Of a stretch of DNA of 64,000 bases, positions 32,583 to 42,924 are shown in pieces. The stretch is from the NCBI GenBank assembly GCA_033398695.1, contig CM065804.1, positions 10,215,001-10,279,000 on the forward strand, in the 5' to 3' direction. Each line of letters opens with the position of its first letter. The first letter of the stretch is position 1. This DNA is from Orobanche coerulescens. Its lineage: Eukaryota > Streptophyta > Magnoliopsida > Lamiales > Orobanchaceae. Made by a program: the position numbers and the translations under genes. Below the pieces are notes generated by a model. That model made no database searches, was not told where the DNA came from, and was given only the letters and a program-made list of their open reading frames with translations.

Positions 32583-33479
32583 CTGGACAGCAGGCTTCAC
32601 TTCGTCATTTCTCACTTTTCTTCATCCCTTCCGACGGGAGTGAGCTCCAGAGGCGATTTTGAGCGATCTTCTTCTTCTAGCTTAATCTTCGAGCGGATTT
32701 GTAGGTGTTTAACAACATCTAATCGTCTTCTTGGTCCAAATCAAGGTAATCTCTTCTTAGAACCCTAGTTTCTTGAATTTGAGGTTTTTCCTTGGATTTG
32801 TGATTCTTACCCGATCTCATCCGATCGGTTGTGTATTCTTGTTTGTCTTGACCGTAATCTTCAGATTTTGTTAACCGTTCATCGATTTTTATCGCCCGGA
32901 TCAATGATTCTTGATTTCTTTGAGAACATTTAGATCCTTGTTGTTTTTAGGATCGTTTCAGATTTCGATTAGTGTTATTGATTCGTGGTGATGTTATTTT
33001 TGTAGTATTCGTGGGATTGCCGAATCCTTGGTCGTTTTTGGAAGCTCGAGAACTATCCGACCATGTCTGTTCGTTGTTCGGTTGCTCGTGGTATCGAGGC
33101 AAGTATCTTTCCCATACATTTCATGTTTCGTAGGCATAATTGTTGATAAATGATTTTATACGAAATCCAAATGTTTAATGAACGTTAAAAATGATCGGTA
33201 TGTTCTCGATAAATATTGCCTTTCAATGATAATTCGTATACTTCGTGAATGGATGTGTTCTCGGATTATGTGTGTTAGTTCGTATGTTGAAAGATTTTGT
33301 GATCACATTTAGTGAATGTATTAAACCGTAATCATTTACCGCGGGTTACGTGTTGTTATGTGTGCTTGTTCGGCGAATACGTGACGGGTGATATTGGTTT
33401 TTACTCCTTTGGAAGGAGGTTGTGATGCTTAATGTTGTTTGGCTTGATAAGTGATTGTTGTTGTGTGCTTGTTGTATGT

Positions 33480-33860
33480 GATGTGCCTCCGGGTAGGATT
33501 GTTGAATCTTCGGGATCCATACTTGCTAGTATGGGTCGGGCGTGACCGTAGGGTTATCCACTGGTTATGTCTTGCAGGGACTCCGAGGTTCGTGGATTGT
33601 TAGCCCGATGCCGGGATAACTGATGGGGTTATCATAGGGTATGTCTTGCGGGGACTCCGAGGTTCGTAGCTTGTTAGTGCGATGCCGGGATAACTTATGG
33701 TTGTGGTTTGGTTATGTACGTATATGTGCTTGTAGTCACGTGACTGCGGTTACGGTGACATGTGATTTGATATAGTTTCCCTGTGGGTTATTCACTCGGT
33801 TTGTTCTACGGGAGCATCTGAGGTCCGTGGCTTGCTAGCACGGGACGCGAATAATCTGTG
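33480..33860 (+). repeat. Degenerate minisatellite, element D LTR
   Basis: Three related units near 33553, 33627 and 33786 share GGTTAT, GGGACTCCGAGGTTCGT and GATGCCGGGATAACT in part. It holds the same place as the minisatellites in G and A but with its own sequence. Confidence 0.7.
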
Positions 33861-34164
33861 GAAACAGGTTGTTATGGTATGATCGGGTCGTGGACCCCAT
33901 GTGTTGTTATCGAAATTATGTTTTGGGAAAATGACTTTTGGGCTATGTCCCTAAACGTTTTCGAAAGGCTTGAGAATTCTTAAATCCCAAATGTTTGCAA
34001 ACTTTCGAGATCGTAAAATATTTTGTATGAGATACATGGTTCTATTCATACCTCTTTAAATCAAACTGTTTTGATTAAGTGAATTATCTCGGGAAATATA
34101 TTCAAGATTATTATATTCTTGAAGCATGTTGTGTATGGCTTGTACTTCTGTTTTATACTTGCAC

Positions 34165-34211
34165 TAGCAAAAAAGTGGAGTTTTGCTAACCCCCGAGTAT
34201 TCGGGGGGTGG
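34165..34211 (+). other. Tandem LTR hairpins (element D)
   Basis: TAGCAAAA (34165-34172) pairs with TTTTGCTA (34181-34188). A second stem CCCCCGA..TCGGGGG follows, ending near 34206. Relative to G, one stem pair changes from T-A to C-G on both arms. Confidence 0.65.
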
Positions 34212-34605
34212 ATGTCTCAGACAAGGCCCAGTGTACTTGCGATTCTTGGGAGCGAACCACAGGATCGGTACGAAGGGTGATGGAAGACGACGATACTAAT
34301 CACATAAAGACCAATCGTAGAGTATGTTGGAGAGTCCTGTTGATTATTTCTCCGATGTATTGTTACCTCGATTTATGGGAGCATTATTGTATTTCAGCCC
34401 CTGTGCGGGTATGAGTTTTGGGAAAGAATCTTGTATGTAATGTTGTGTGTGTTGTGATGAAAGACCAAATCGGTCTAATGGTCCTTTACGTAGCCATGTC
34501 GGCATGTGAAGTGATGCATTGTTTTGTATTTAGCCTGGTAGATCCTTGCGGAGAGGGTCTGCGGCGCTGTAATATTCCCGAGTGGTTTGGGGGTGTTACA
34601 TAAGG

Positions 34606-35099
34606 TGTGTAAGGTCTGGGCATATATCCTCTGTTAGGATTGTGTACCAGATATGCCTCATAAAACTGGTGGTGTGGGCCATGCCTAAATCTTGGCTGAG
34701 ACCATTTGTTAAATCTTTGAGGTCTCCACACTTGTTCGTTTTGAAAATTAGGATAACCTTGAGGTTTCCATTTGCCCCTCCCATTTTGAAATCTATTTTT
34801 GGGGAGTCTATGATAATAGTGGGCATGTTGTCTGGGCTGCTGCTTCTGCCTTGTCCATTGCCTAGTCAATGGCTGCCTTGTATACCTTGGCTGCATCCTA
34901 GACCTGTAACTTGGCTGTTGTCTATTTTGAAATACAGGTTTGTATATTGGTTCAGCAGTCGAGACAATTGTTTCTCCCTTGATGAAAGTGGTTTTAGAAC
35001 TGGAGGGAGTGTGTGGGTCATATTCAAGGCCTGATTTGGAATATAATGGCCTTTTATTTGTACACAATTCGTCTAGGGTTAGAGATGCCTTCAGGGAGG
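34606..35099 (-). pseudogene. Element S gag-protease linker (Arg/Gln/Pro rich)
   Basis: An open minus frame without stops from 35099 to 34606. It is rich in Arg, Gln, Pro and Tyr (for example RQWTRQKQQPRQHAHYY), as expected for the SIRE gag C-terminal region. It joins the frame at 42465 after removing F (one GGAGG) and the frame at 23338 after removing D (one TAAGG). Confidence 0.85.
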
Positions 35100-35319
35100 T
35101 GATCGGCCAAAAACTTATCCTAAAAATAGGAGTTCTTGAGTCGCTTGCAAATATATACGAGGTAGAAGTAGTTTGTGGTGAGTTCTACCAAGGTCTTTTC
35201 TCTCGAGGATTGTCCAACAGGGCTTCGTATAATTTTTTGTTACAAATTGCGAGAAATAAATACTAAAATATTAAAAAAGATATTTTTGGGTTTTTTAAAA
35301 ATTAACTAAATGCACTATA

Positions 35320-35515
35320 TTTTAAACCAAACTATTTTATATAAGACTATTTTATATAAGACTATTTTTAACTAGACTATTTTTAACTAGACTATTTATA
35401 TTAAGACTATTTATATTAAGACTATTTATACTAGACTATTTATATTAAGACTATTTTTAATACTACTAGTTTTAAGAAAACTATTTTTATACTAGACTAT
35501 TTTTAACTAGTGAAA
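35320..35515. repeat. AT-rich 15-20 bp tandem repeats in F LTR
   Basis: About a dozen copies of GACTATTTTTAACTA, GACTATTTATATTAA and variants. The same array recurs at 40630-40820 in the other LTR. Confidence 0.9.
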
Positions 35516-35638
35516 ATGAATAGAATTAAAATGAGTTGGGAATTTATAAAATCTAGGGGATTACGGGTTCATTAAATTAGGTATTTAATTAAGTATAGGA
35601 ATTGATTTATATGAATATAAAAGAAAAAACGAATGTTT

Positions 35639-36083
35639 ATCGAGTAATCAATTTTTCACCTCCGTACTTTCGTAATCAAAGATGTCTTAATCGCTGTCAC
35701 TTTTTTAAGATGTTGATAACAAGATTAACACTTGATAGATTGAAAAGATGTGTTTCCAATACACTTAACAATCAATCAAGGAGGTTTCACTAGTAGAAAT
35801 AGGATATGATCAATCTCTATTTAAACCAATTAGTCCTTTCATTTCTCTAACTTGACTATTTTTAGGATAAACGATCGTTCATCGAGTAATCAACTTTTCA
35901 CCTCCGTACTTTCGTAATCAAAGATGTCTTAACCACTTTCGCAATCTTAAGATGTTGATAACAAGATTAACATTTGATAGATTGAAAAGATATGTTTCCA
36001 ATTCACTCAACAATCAATCAAGAAAGTTTCATTAGTAAAAATAGGATATGATCAATCTCTATTTAAACCAATTAGTCCTAAAA
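35639..36083. repeat. 242-bp tandem duplication in F LTR
   Basis: Units start at 35639 and 35881 with ATCGAGTAATCAA; both include ACCTCCGTACTTTCGTAATC and TAGATTGAAAAGAT. The other LTR has the same duplication starting at 40947 and 41189. Confidence 0.9.
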
Positions 36084-36561
36084 ATAGTTTAAATCAATCA
36101 AATACTCAATATATAACCTAATAGAAATCCCCCTTCCCCTAGGAAGAAAGATTAGCTACTCATTGGTTTATACAAACTAAAATTATAATAGAAATAATTG
36201 ATATATATAATATATATATAGAAACTTTTAATTACTAGAACTTAATGACAATAGATAAAACTTACTTGAATATGATGAATCAAAGTGCAAGAAACAAACT
36301 TCAAAATATAACTTCAAACTTGTTTAAAGGTTACAAGCTTACAAAAATTGAAAGTAAAATACTAAGTGCTTATTGATCAAGCACTTTTCAATTACAAACT
36401 AAATGAAAGAAAAACTCCAAACCAAAAATAAAATACAAACTAAAATTGAAAGTTCTAAGGAAAATATATTGCTAAAAGAAAGGAGTATTTCTTAGCAAGA
36501 AGATGATTTTGAGAATTGGTAATTGGTATTGGTTGGTATTTTTGCAATGGATGAACATGTC

Positions 36562-36569
36562 CTTTTATA
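36562..36569 (-). promoter_or_regulatory. TATA box, element F LTR
   Basis: Minus strand TATAAAAG. The equivalent in the 5' LTR is at about 41870-41877. The GC-rich CGGCCG block lies ~190 bp upstream. Confidence 0.6.
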
Positions 36570-36759
36570 GGTGATTTTCAAGAATACAATTGATTATTTA
36601 ATTCAAAATATCTATTGTAATATCATTTTTAATTCTTTGTTCACACTTCACCCATGTCTTTGAATTTTCAGATTTTTACCAAAAAAATATCTTGTGGTTG
36701 ATTTCACAAGTTGGTCAAAAGTGGACTAATTTTGCATGGCATCTGCTGAAACACGGCGA

Positions 36760-36960
36760 TGAAAACGGCCCGGTTGCCCCGTGTTGTGCGCCGTTTGTGG
36801 TGACTCGGTCTCTTCCGGAATACGCGCGAGGACACGACGCTAAATGCCGGCCGTGTGTGAACGCCCAAGACACGGCCTCTTTGCGCCGTATGTGAAACGG
36901 CCGGTAACACGGTCCATTTTGCGCCGCTTTTGTATGGTCGTTTGTCTGGAAAAATTCCGT
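36760..36960 (-). repeat. GC-rich U3 block with CGGCCG cores
   Basis: Repeated words CACGGC, AACGGCC and GCCGTTT with CGGCCG cores stand out from the AT-rich LTR. Nearly all differences between the two F LTRs fall here and are mostly one-base gains or losses. Confidence 0.7.
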
Positions 36961-37140
36961 CGTTGGATTTGATCTTGTTTTCCGTCCTTTTTGATGCTTC
37001 ATGTCGAATCAGAAATAACCATTTTTAGCTCATGTTTGGACATATCTGTAAAATATATATTTTTAATCACAAATCGGTACAATTATGCCGGAAAAATGAA
37101 TATTTTGTATATGAATTTTAGATCAATTATGCACTAATCA

Positions 37141-37626
37141 AATACCCCACACTTAAATTCTTGCTAGTCCCGAGCAAGACTCTTTATTAATCACACACAA
37201 AATAAAAATTAAAATAAGACATAAAATAAAAAATAAATAATACACACAAATTTAAGAAAAATAATTATATATAAAGATAAAAAGAGATCAAAATGCCATT
37301 AATACACAATAACCAACTTTATACGGTAGATAGAAATGAATCAAGATTCAAAATAAATCTACTAACGATTTTGAAGTTAAAACACGGTTTTTATTTTTGT
37401 AATTCCAAAATACAAGGTTTTCCACCCAAAAGGTTGATTATTTCTTTCCCACTCGTGACTTCACACGACTCCCTTTGATGGTTGCTCTCGATCACTCGTT
37501 TATTTTTCGACTCAATATGAAGAAGAATTTCATCGGCGTCATCAAATATTGTGATTTTCACCAAATTGAGTGTATTGAAATTCACCGCTAATTAATTCAA
37601 ATCTGCTCATAAACTACATCCCTTTT
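37141..37626 (-). other. Element F purine tract and 3' region
   Basis: The purine tract, AAGTGTGGGGTATT on the minus strand, is at 37141-37154, preceded by a GGGACTAGCAAGAATT word common to Athila/Tat 3' ends. The rest to 37626 is AT-rich and non-coding. Confidence 0.75.
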
Positions 37627-37929
37627 AGTGATAGCTTTCACACCGTTATTTGCTAACGTGTAGCTCTTTTCACTAACACAATTTCTATCTCATTATTTTC
37701 TTTCGTAAAAAGGTGATAGCTTTCACACCGTTATTTGCTAACGTGTAGCTCTTTTCACCAATTTTTCGAGACGACTTACGCACCAACAATGGTTAGTCCT
37801 TTATTTTTCGCAAAATTTAAGACTTCCAAAATTAGGCATTTATTCGCTCAACACTTCTCCTTTTCGTCATTTATTTTTTTAGGTGATAGCTTTCACACCG
37901 TTATTTGCTAACGTGTAGCTCTTTTCACC
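37627..37929 (-). ncRNA. Three copies of a 48-nt hairpin element
   Basis: Copies at 37627-37674, 37712-37759 and 37882-37929 are nearly identical while the sequence between them is not. Each folds with outer stem GGTGA/TCACC, then AGCT/AGCT, then ACAC(C)GTTA/TAACGTGT with one bulge and a TTTGC loop. In the first copy both end bases change together (A..T for G..C), keeping the pair. It lies in the 3' untranslated part of F, so a packaging, dimerisation or RNA-stability role is possible. No known RNA family recognised. Confidence 0.6.
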
Positions 37930-38750
37930 AATGACTCCTTTTTTTTAGGGAATAGAATTTTTGCGAAAATCATTTTTAGTTAAGCATGAAAAATCAAAAA
38001 CTCCACAAATTAAGTAAATTTCGGTTTTATTTTTCATCAACCAATTGATTCTTCTTTTCTCAAGGTAACGAATGACTCGATTTTATATGATAATTACAAG
38101 GCTTGGAAAGAGAGATTAAGGCTCAAAAAAATTTTGGAATATACAATTTTTTTACGGTTAAAACGATTTTAGAAGTTTGTATATAGCTAATTTATTGGTG
38201 TTATGGCCAGATCTAAAAATCTCAAAATCAAAATACTATAAATATATATATAAAAAAAATTAAGGCAAATAACCAAATCAATCAAAACACACCAAAATTA
38301 TTAAACAAACCACACCAAAATTACAACACACCAAAATACTAAAACAAACCACCCCCAAACTTGAAAATAAAACTGTCTCGCTTTATAAAATAAAAATAAA
38401 AATCAATGCGTAAAAGCGAGAATACTCCTGTTAAGAAAGTTGATGTCCGAGCCTAACGCCTTTTAGAATCTGCAAGAGAATAAATATACGAGGCACACAC
38501 AAAAGAAAATAAAATATACTCGTAAGTATAACATAATTTTTAGATGCGCATCAAGAAAGTCCGAAGAGTCGCCTTATCTCGCCATCAAAGTTTTTAAAAA
38601 AGCAAAACACGAAATAAAAATTACAAGAATACATAAATCGCGAATAGATGCGCGTCAAGAGATCAAGAAGAAACTCCTTAAGCCGCCATCATTTAGCACG
38701 ATTATTACACACGGCGTAAAGTAAAAATACAAGAGGTCCGTCATGGGTTA
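37930..38750 (-). other. Element F non-coding spacer
   Basis: AT-rich, with ACACACCAAAAT words near 38280-38350 and no coding frame on either strand. It lies between the hairpin repeats and the LOG copy. Confidence 0.4.
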
Positions 38751-39389
38751 TCAAAGGGAGAGGAATGAATCCACTTTTCGCTTTCTCATTGTAAAATCTT
38801 CTACCTGGACAATTTTAGCTAGAGTTGGATCCGGTTGAGGAACAAATTCATTGAGTTTTTGATTAGTTCTTCGTGTTGTTGCAACGACTATGATTCGCTT
38901 TGCACGCTCGGAAATAAAGCCCTTTTCGGCAGAGTAGTCGATGAAAGACAGAAACCATCAAAGAAACCATTGACATTAAGCACTCCTATTGGTTTTGATG
39001 AACATTTAGCTGGCCTTGGTAACCACATGAAAAAGTTCCTCAAGGGTGCCAAAACCACGGAAGGGCGATAAAGGCGCGAATTATTTATCATGTGAGTTAT
39101 GCGATCTTGCATATTCACAGATCTAAACTCATCTCCAATAGTTGACCGGTGATTTTACTTTCAACGGAGGTTTTGGGATTACTCCCAATACTCTTACTCC
39201 TTCCATATAGGCGAAGCGGCTCGTCCCATTAATCCTAGACTTCCTCCTCCGTAAACTACATGAATGCATTTTTCTCCTAAGGTACGACCTAAGTCGTGGG
39301 TGCTTGATGAAGCATGCCTCTTTTCCAGAACTAGATCCACCAAAAATGCAGACTGTGTAAAATTTTTTTGTGGAAGATGATGACTCCAT
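38751..39389 (-). pseudogene. Intronless LOG-family cytokinin enzyme copy
   Basis: From ATG 39389 to TGA 38751 is 639 nt, about 213 codons, the usual length of LONELY GUY proteins (cytokinin riboside 5'-monophosphate phosphoribohydrolase, which frees active cytokinin bases). Ordered matches across frames: VCIFGGSSSGK near the start, VYGGGSLGLMG, VLGVIPK, GFGTLEELFHVV (from the PGGxGTxxE signature, two bases lost just before it), PIGVLNVNGFFDGF, FIDYSAEKGFISERAKRII and a C-terminal EFVPQPDPT then KRKVDSFLSL. Plant LOG genes normally have several introns; none is present, so this looks like a spliced mRNA copy. At least four frameshifts and some stops make it a pseudogene unless some are sequencing errors. 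It lies on the element's coding strand. Confidence 0.88.
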
Positions 39390-39756
39390 TTTTGAAAAGA
39401 AATTTATTTAGAGAGAAAAAGAGAAAAGTACAAGTTTGAGGGATGAATAAAAGAAACAAGCACAAAGGTTATTTATAGAAGAAAAAATGAGGAAAAATTG
39501 CTTAACAAGTTTGTGATTGCGTTGATTGCGCTTCAACTACTCAATAGAATAATGAATGCATTTATCGCGTATCACATTTTTATTCGAAAATCTCACCACA
39601 CGACAAAAATAAAAGATACTTACGCGTATGTACAGTAGTTGTGATTGTGGCTCACATCTTTCTCTGATTTTACGTTCAGAAACGGCCTAAACGCCTTCTA
39701 TGAGTCGGGGAGAAGCTTCTCATCCAATTTTCTTACAAATTGGCAAGCGAGGTCTT
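39390..39756 (-). other. Spacer between ORF1 and LOG copy in F
   Basis: About 370 bases, no coding frame. It separates the unrecognised ORF from the LOG start codon and would include any native LOG 5' untranslated sequence. Confidence 0.4.
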
Positions 39757-40240
39757 TTAACGTCGATTCCCAAGGCGTTGTTCATATTCTTGTTTGAATT
39801 TATTCCACAAACATTGAATTCCGTAATACACAAGTCCACTAGGATGCGTGTCAAGAGAAATTTCGATATTATCTAAATTCTCCTTATTCAGACCATCATT
39901 AATGAACCGAATTTTATCTTCTCTGTTTGTAGATGGAATTCCTAAAGATCGACATTTTGCATTACGGTTCCATCTAGCACATTTATAGCAAACGGCTAGA
40001 ATCTTTGCTCGTCGTTTCTTGGCATATGAACTTTTTCCAAGCCACGGTAAGAATCTAGTTGGTGTTTCGTGAATTCACCTTCTATTCTTACTTTGGCTTC
40101 GATAATGAATCTTATGTCAAAAGGTATGCTTTTATTCGTAAGCAACCTCATCCTTTCAAGCCTTGTCTTGTAAATTTTTAAAATTGCATTTTTGCTTAGA
40201 AAGGGAAATCTTTTTCAATTTTAAACAATGTTTCATCCAT
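39757..40240 (-). pseudogene. Unrecognised basic ORF of element F
   Basis: A minus-strand reading with two frameshifts runs from ATG 40240 to TAA at 39757, about 160 codons. Visible parts are MDETLFKIEKDFPF, then a stretch with RLERMRLLTNKSIPFDIRF, then an uninterrupted ~100-codon frame with CYKCARWNRNAKC, NREDKIRFINDGLNKENL and a basic ending. The C-x2-C-x8-C cluster could bind zinc, but it is not the retroviral CCHC knuckle. I do not recognise the family. Its place, 0.17 kb after the primer-binding site, is where gag would start. Confidence 0.5.
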
Positions 40241-40384
40241 GACCAAAAAAATTAAAATGAAAAGCGATAAAATATCTACAAATATCGGTTGTTGTGGGAA
40301 ACTGAAAAATCCGACTTTGATAGTCACGGAGTACCGTTATCCGCCACTTGACCGACGAGAAAAATTATATTTGGCCTAAAACAA

Positions 40385-40401
40385 TCCCGGCAACGGCGCC
40401 A
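40385..40401 (-). other. Primer-binding site, element F (Asp tRNA type)
   Basis: Minus strand TGGCGCCGTTGCCGGGA, five bases from the 5' LTR end. It matches the complement of a plant tRNA-Asp 3' end, as used by Athila/Ogre/Tat elements. Confidence 0.85.
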
Positions 40402-40406
40402 AAATT

Positions 40407-42464
40407 TGATCGGCCAAAAAACTTATCCTAAAAATAGGAGTTCTTGAGTCGCTCGCAAATATATACGAGGTAGAAGTAGTTTGTGGTGAGTTCTACCAAG
40501 GTCTTTTCTCTCGAGGATTGTCCAACAGGGCTTCGTATAATTTTTTGTTACAAATTGCGAGAAATAAATACTAAAATATTAAAAAAGATATTTTTGGGTT
40601 TTTTAAAAATTAACTAAATGCACTATATTTTAAACCAAACTATTTTATATAAGACTATTTTATATAAGACTATTTTTAACTAGACTATTTTTAACTAGAC
40701 TATTTATATTAAGACTATTTATATTAAGACTATTTATACTAGACTATTTATATTAAGACTATTTTTAATACTACTAGTTTTAAGAAAACTATTTTTATAC
40801 TAGACTATTTTTAACTAGTGAAAATGAATAGAATTAAAATGAGTTGGGAATTTATAAAATCTAGGAGATTACGGGTTCATTAAATTAGGTATTTAATTAA
40901 GTATAGGAATTGATTTATATGAATATAAAAGAAAAAACGAATGTTTATCGAGTAATCAACTTTTCACCTCCGTACTTTCGTAATCAAAGATGTCTTAATC
41001 GCTGTCACTTTTTTAAGATGTTGATAACAAGATTAACACTTGATAGATTGGAAAGATGTGTTTCCAATACACTTAACAATCAATCAAGGAGGTTTCACTA
41101 GTAGAAATAGGATATGATCAATCTCTATTTAAACCAATTAGTCCTTTCATTTCTCTAACTTGACTATTTTTAGGATAAACGATCGTTCATCGAGTAATCA
41201 ACTTTTCACCTCCGTACTTTCGTAATCAAAGATGTCTTAACCACTTTCGCAATCTTAAGATGTTGATAACAAGATTAACATTTGATAGATTGAAAAGATA
41301 TGTTTCCAATTCACTCAACAATCAATCAAGAAAGTTTCATTAGTAAAAATAGGATATGATCAATCTCTATTTAAACCAATTAGTCCTAAAAATAGTTTAA
41401 ATCAATCAAATACTCAATATATAACCTAATAGAAATCCCCCTTCCCCTAGGAAGAAAGATTAGCTACTCATTGGTTTATACAAACTAAAATTATAATAGA
41501 AATAATTGATATATATAATATATATATAGAAACTTTTAATTACTAGAACTTAATGACAATAGATAAAACTTACTTGAATATGATGAATCAAAGTGCAAGA
41601 AACAAACTTCAAAATATAACTTCAAACTTGTTTAAAGGTTACAAGCTTACAAAAATTGAAAGTAAAATACTAAGTGCTTATTGATCAAGCACTTTTCAAT
41701 TACAAACTAAATGAAAGAAAAACTCCAAACCAAAAATAAAATACAAACTAAAATTGAAAGTTCTAAGGAAAATATATTGCTAAAAGAAAGGAGTATTTCT
41801 TAGCAAGAAGATGATTTTGAGAATTGGTAATTGGTATTGGTTGGTATTTTTGCAATGGATGAACATGTCCTTTTATAGGTGATTTTCAAGAATACAATTG
41901 ATTATTTAATTCAAAATATCTATTGTAATATCATTTTTTTAATTCTTTGTTCACACTTCACCCATGTCTTTGAATTTTCAGATTTTTGACCAAAAAAATA
42001 TCTTGTGGTTGATTTCACAAGTTGGTCAAAAGTGGACTAATTTTGCATGGCATCTGCTGAAACACGGCGATGAAAAACGGCCCAGTTTGCCCCGTGTTGT
42101 GCGCCGTTTTGTGGTGACTCAGTCTCTTCCGGAATACGCGCGAGGACACGACGCTAAATGCCGGCCGTGTGTGAAACGGCCCAAGACACGGCCTCTTTTG
42201 CGCCGTATGTGAAACGGCCGACAGAACACGGTCCATTTTGCGCCATTTTGTATGGTCGTTTGTCCTGGAAAAATTCCCGTCGTTGGATTTGATCTTGTTT
42301 TCCGTCCTTTTTGATGCTTCATGTCGATGTCATTAAAATAACCATTTTTAGCTCATGTTTGGACATATCTGTAAAATATATATTTTTAATCACAAATCAG
42401 TACAATTATGCCCGGAAAAATGAATATTTTGTATATGAATTTTAGATCAATTATGCACTAATCA
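40407..42464 (-). repeat. Element F 5' LTR
   Basis: Same modules as 35100-37140. AT-rich parts are nearly identical in the two copies, while the GC-rich block (42060-42330) differs by about ten small indels and substitutions. Confidence 0.93.
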
Positions 42465-42924
42465 GGAGGTTATTTCCTTCGCCTGATTTTTACTTAGCTG
42501 AGTCAATTTTGCAAACTCAGCTTTTACATGAGCAAGTGCAACTGATTTTTCACTATTTAAAACAGTTAATTATTTTATCTCAGCTGTGGTATTATCAGCC
42601 TGGTTTGTAGAGTTAGCTGCATCCTGTTTTTCAAGATCAGCTTTGGTTTTTAAATTCTAGGCTAAGTTTTTCAAAGTCATTTTTCAGCTGCCCATTCTCA
42701 TCTTGCAGCTGGGTCCTCTCGGCTGATACAGTTTGGTGTGTAGTTTTTAATCTCTCAAAATCTTTGAGAAGCTGATTTACAGACTCGTGTAAGTCCATGT
42801 CTTGTGACATGTCTGAGCTGTTATTATTGGAAGCTGAGGGTTTAGATGTTACCTCTTCATCAGCTAGGTTGGCCATCAGACAATCATATTCTTCATCATC
42901 ATCAGAGAAGAATCCGCTGCTTGA
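42465..42924 (-). pseudogene. Element S gag, coiled-coil part
   Basis: The frame 42876-42637 is rich in Glu, Lys, Leu and Gln (QLLKDFERLKTTHQTV, QLQDENGQLKNDFEKL) with a heptad pattern, so a coiled coil is likely. It continues toward 42465 (EFAKLTQLSKNQAKEI) and joins 35099 across element F. SIRE gag proteins have such a segment after the zinc knuckle. Confidence 0.75.

Larger units (their letters stand above)
23344..34600 (+). mobile_element. Element D: Gypsy solo LTR, split by G
   Basis: It starts TGTAATACCCGAGATT at 23344 and ends GGGTGTTACA at 34600, flanked by TAAGG at 23339-23343 and 34601-34605. Without G it is 2578 bp (23344-23777 plus 32457-34600) and consists only of LTR modules: palindrome array, TATA, leader with donor-like site, minisatellite and terminal hairpins. 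There is no internal region, so an LTR-LTR recombination left a solo LTR. It interrupts S in frame. Confidence 0.9.
35100..37140 (-). repeat. Element F 3' LTR
   Basis: It contains a run of short GACTATTT-type repeats (35320-35515), a 242-bp tandem duplication (35639-35880 and 35881-36083), a TATA box and a GC-rich block with CGGCCG cores (36760-36960). The small frames inside are not genes. Confidence 0.93.
35100..42464 (-). mobile_element. Element F: non-autonomous Gypsy element carrying a LOG gene copy
   Basis: LTRs at 35100-37140 (2041 bp) and 40407-42464 (2058 bp) start TGATCGGCC and end CACTAATCA; TSD GGAGG on both sides. The primer-binding site matches the Asp tRNA 3' end, and the purine tract AAGTGTGGGGTATT is next to the 3' LTR, both typical of the Athila/Tat side of Gypsy. 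The 3.27 kb interior has no gag or pol. It holds an unrecognised ORF, a LOG-like gene copy and three structured repeats. LTRs are nearly identical outside one GC-rich block, so insertion looks recent. Confidence 0.9.

Noticed and set aside
35602..35793. 63-codon frame found in both F LTRs (also 40910-41101)
   Set aside because: Part of the 242-bp tandem duplication in the LTR; opposite to the element's coding strand and without a domain.
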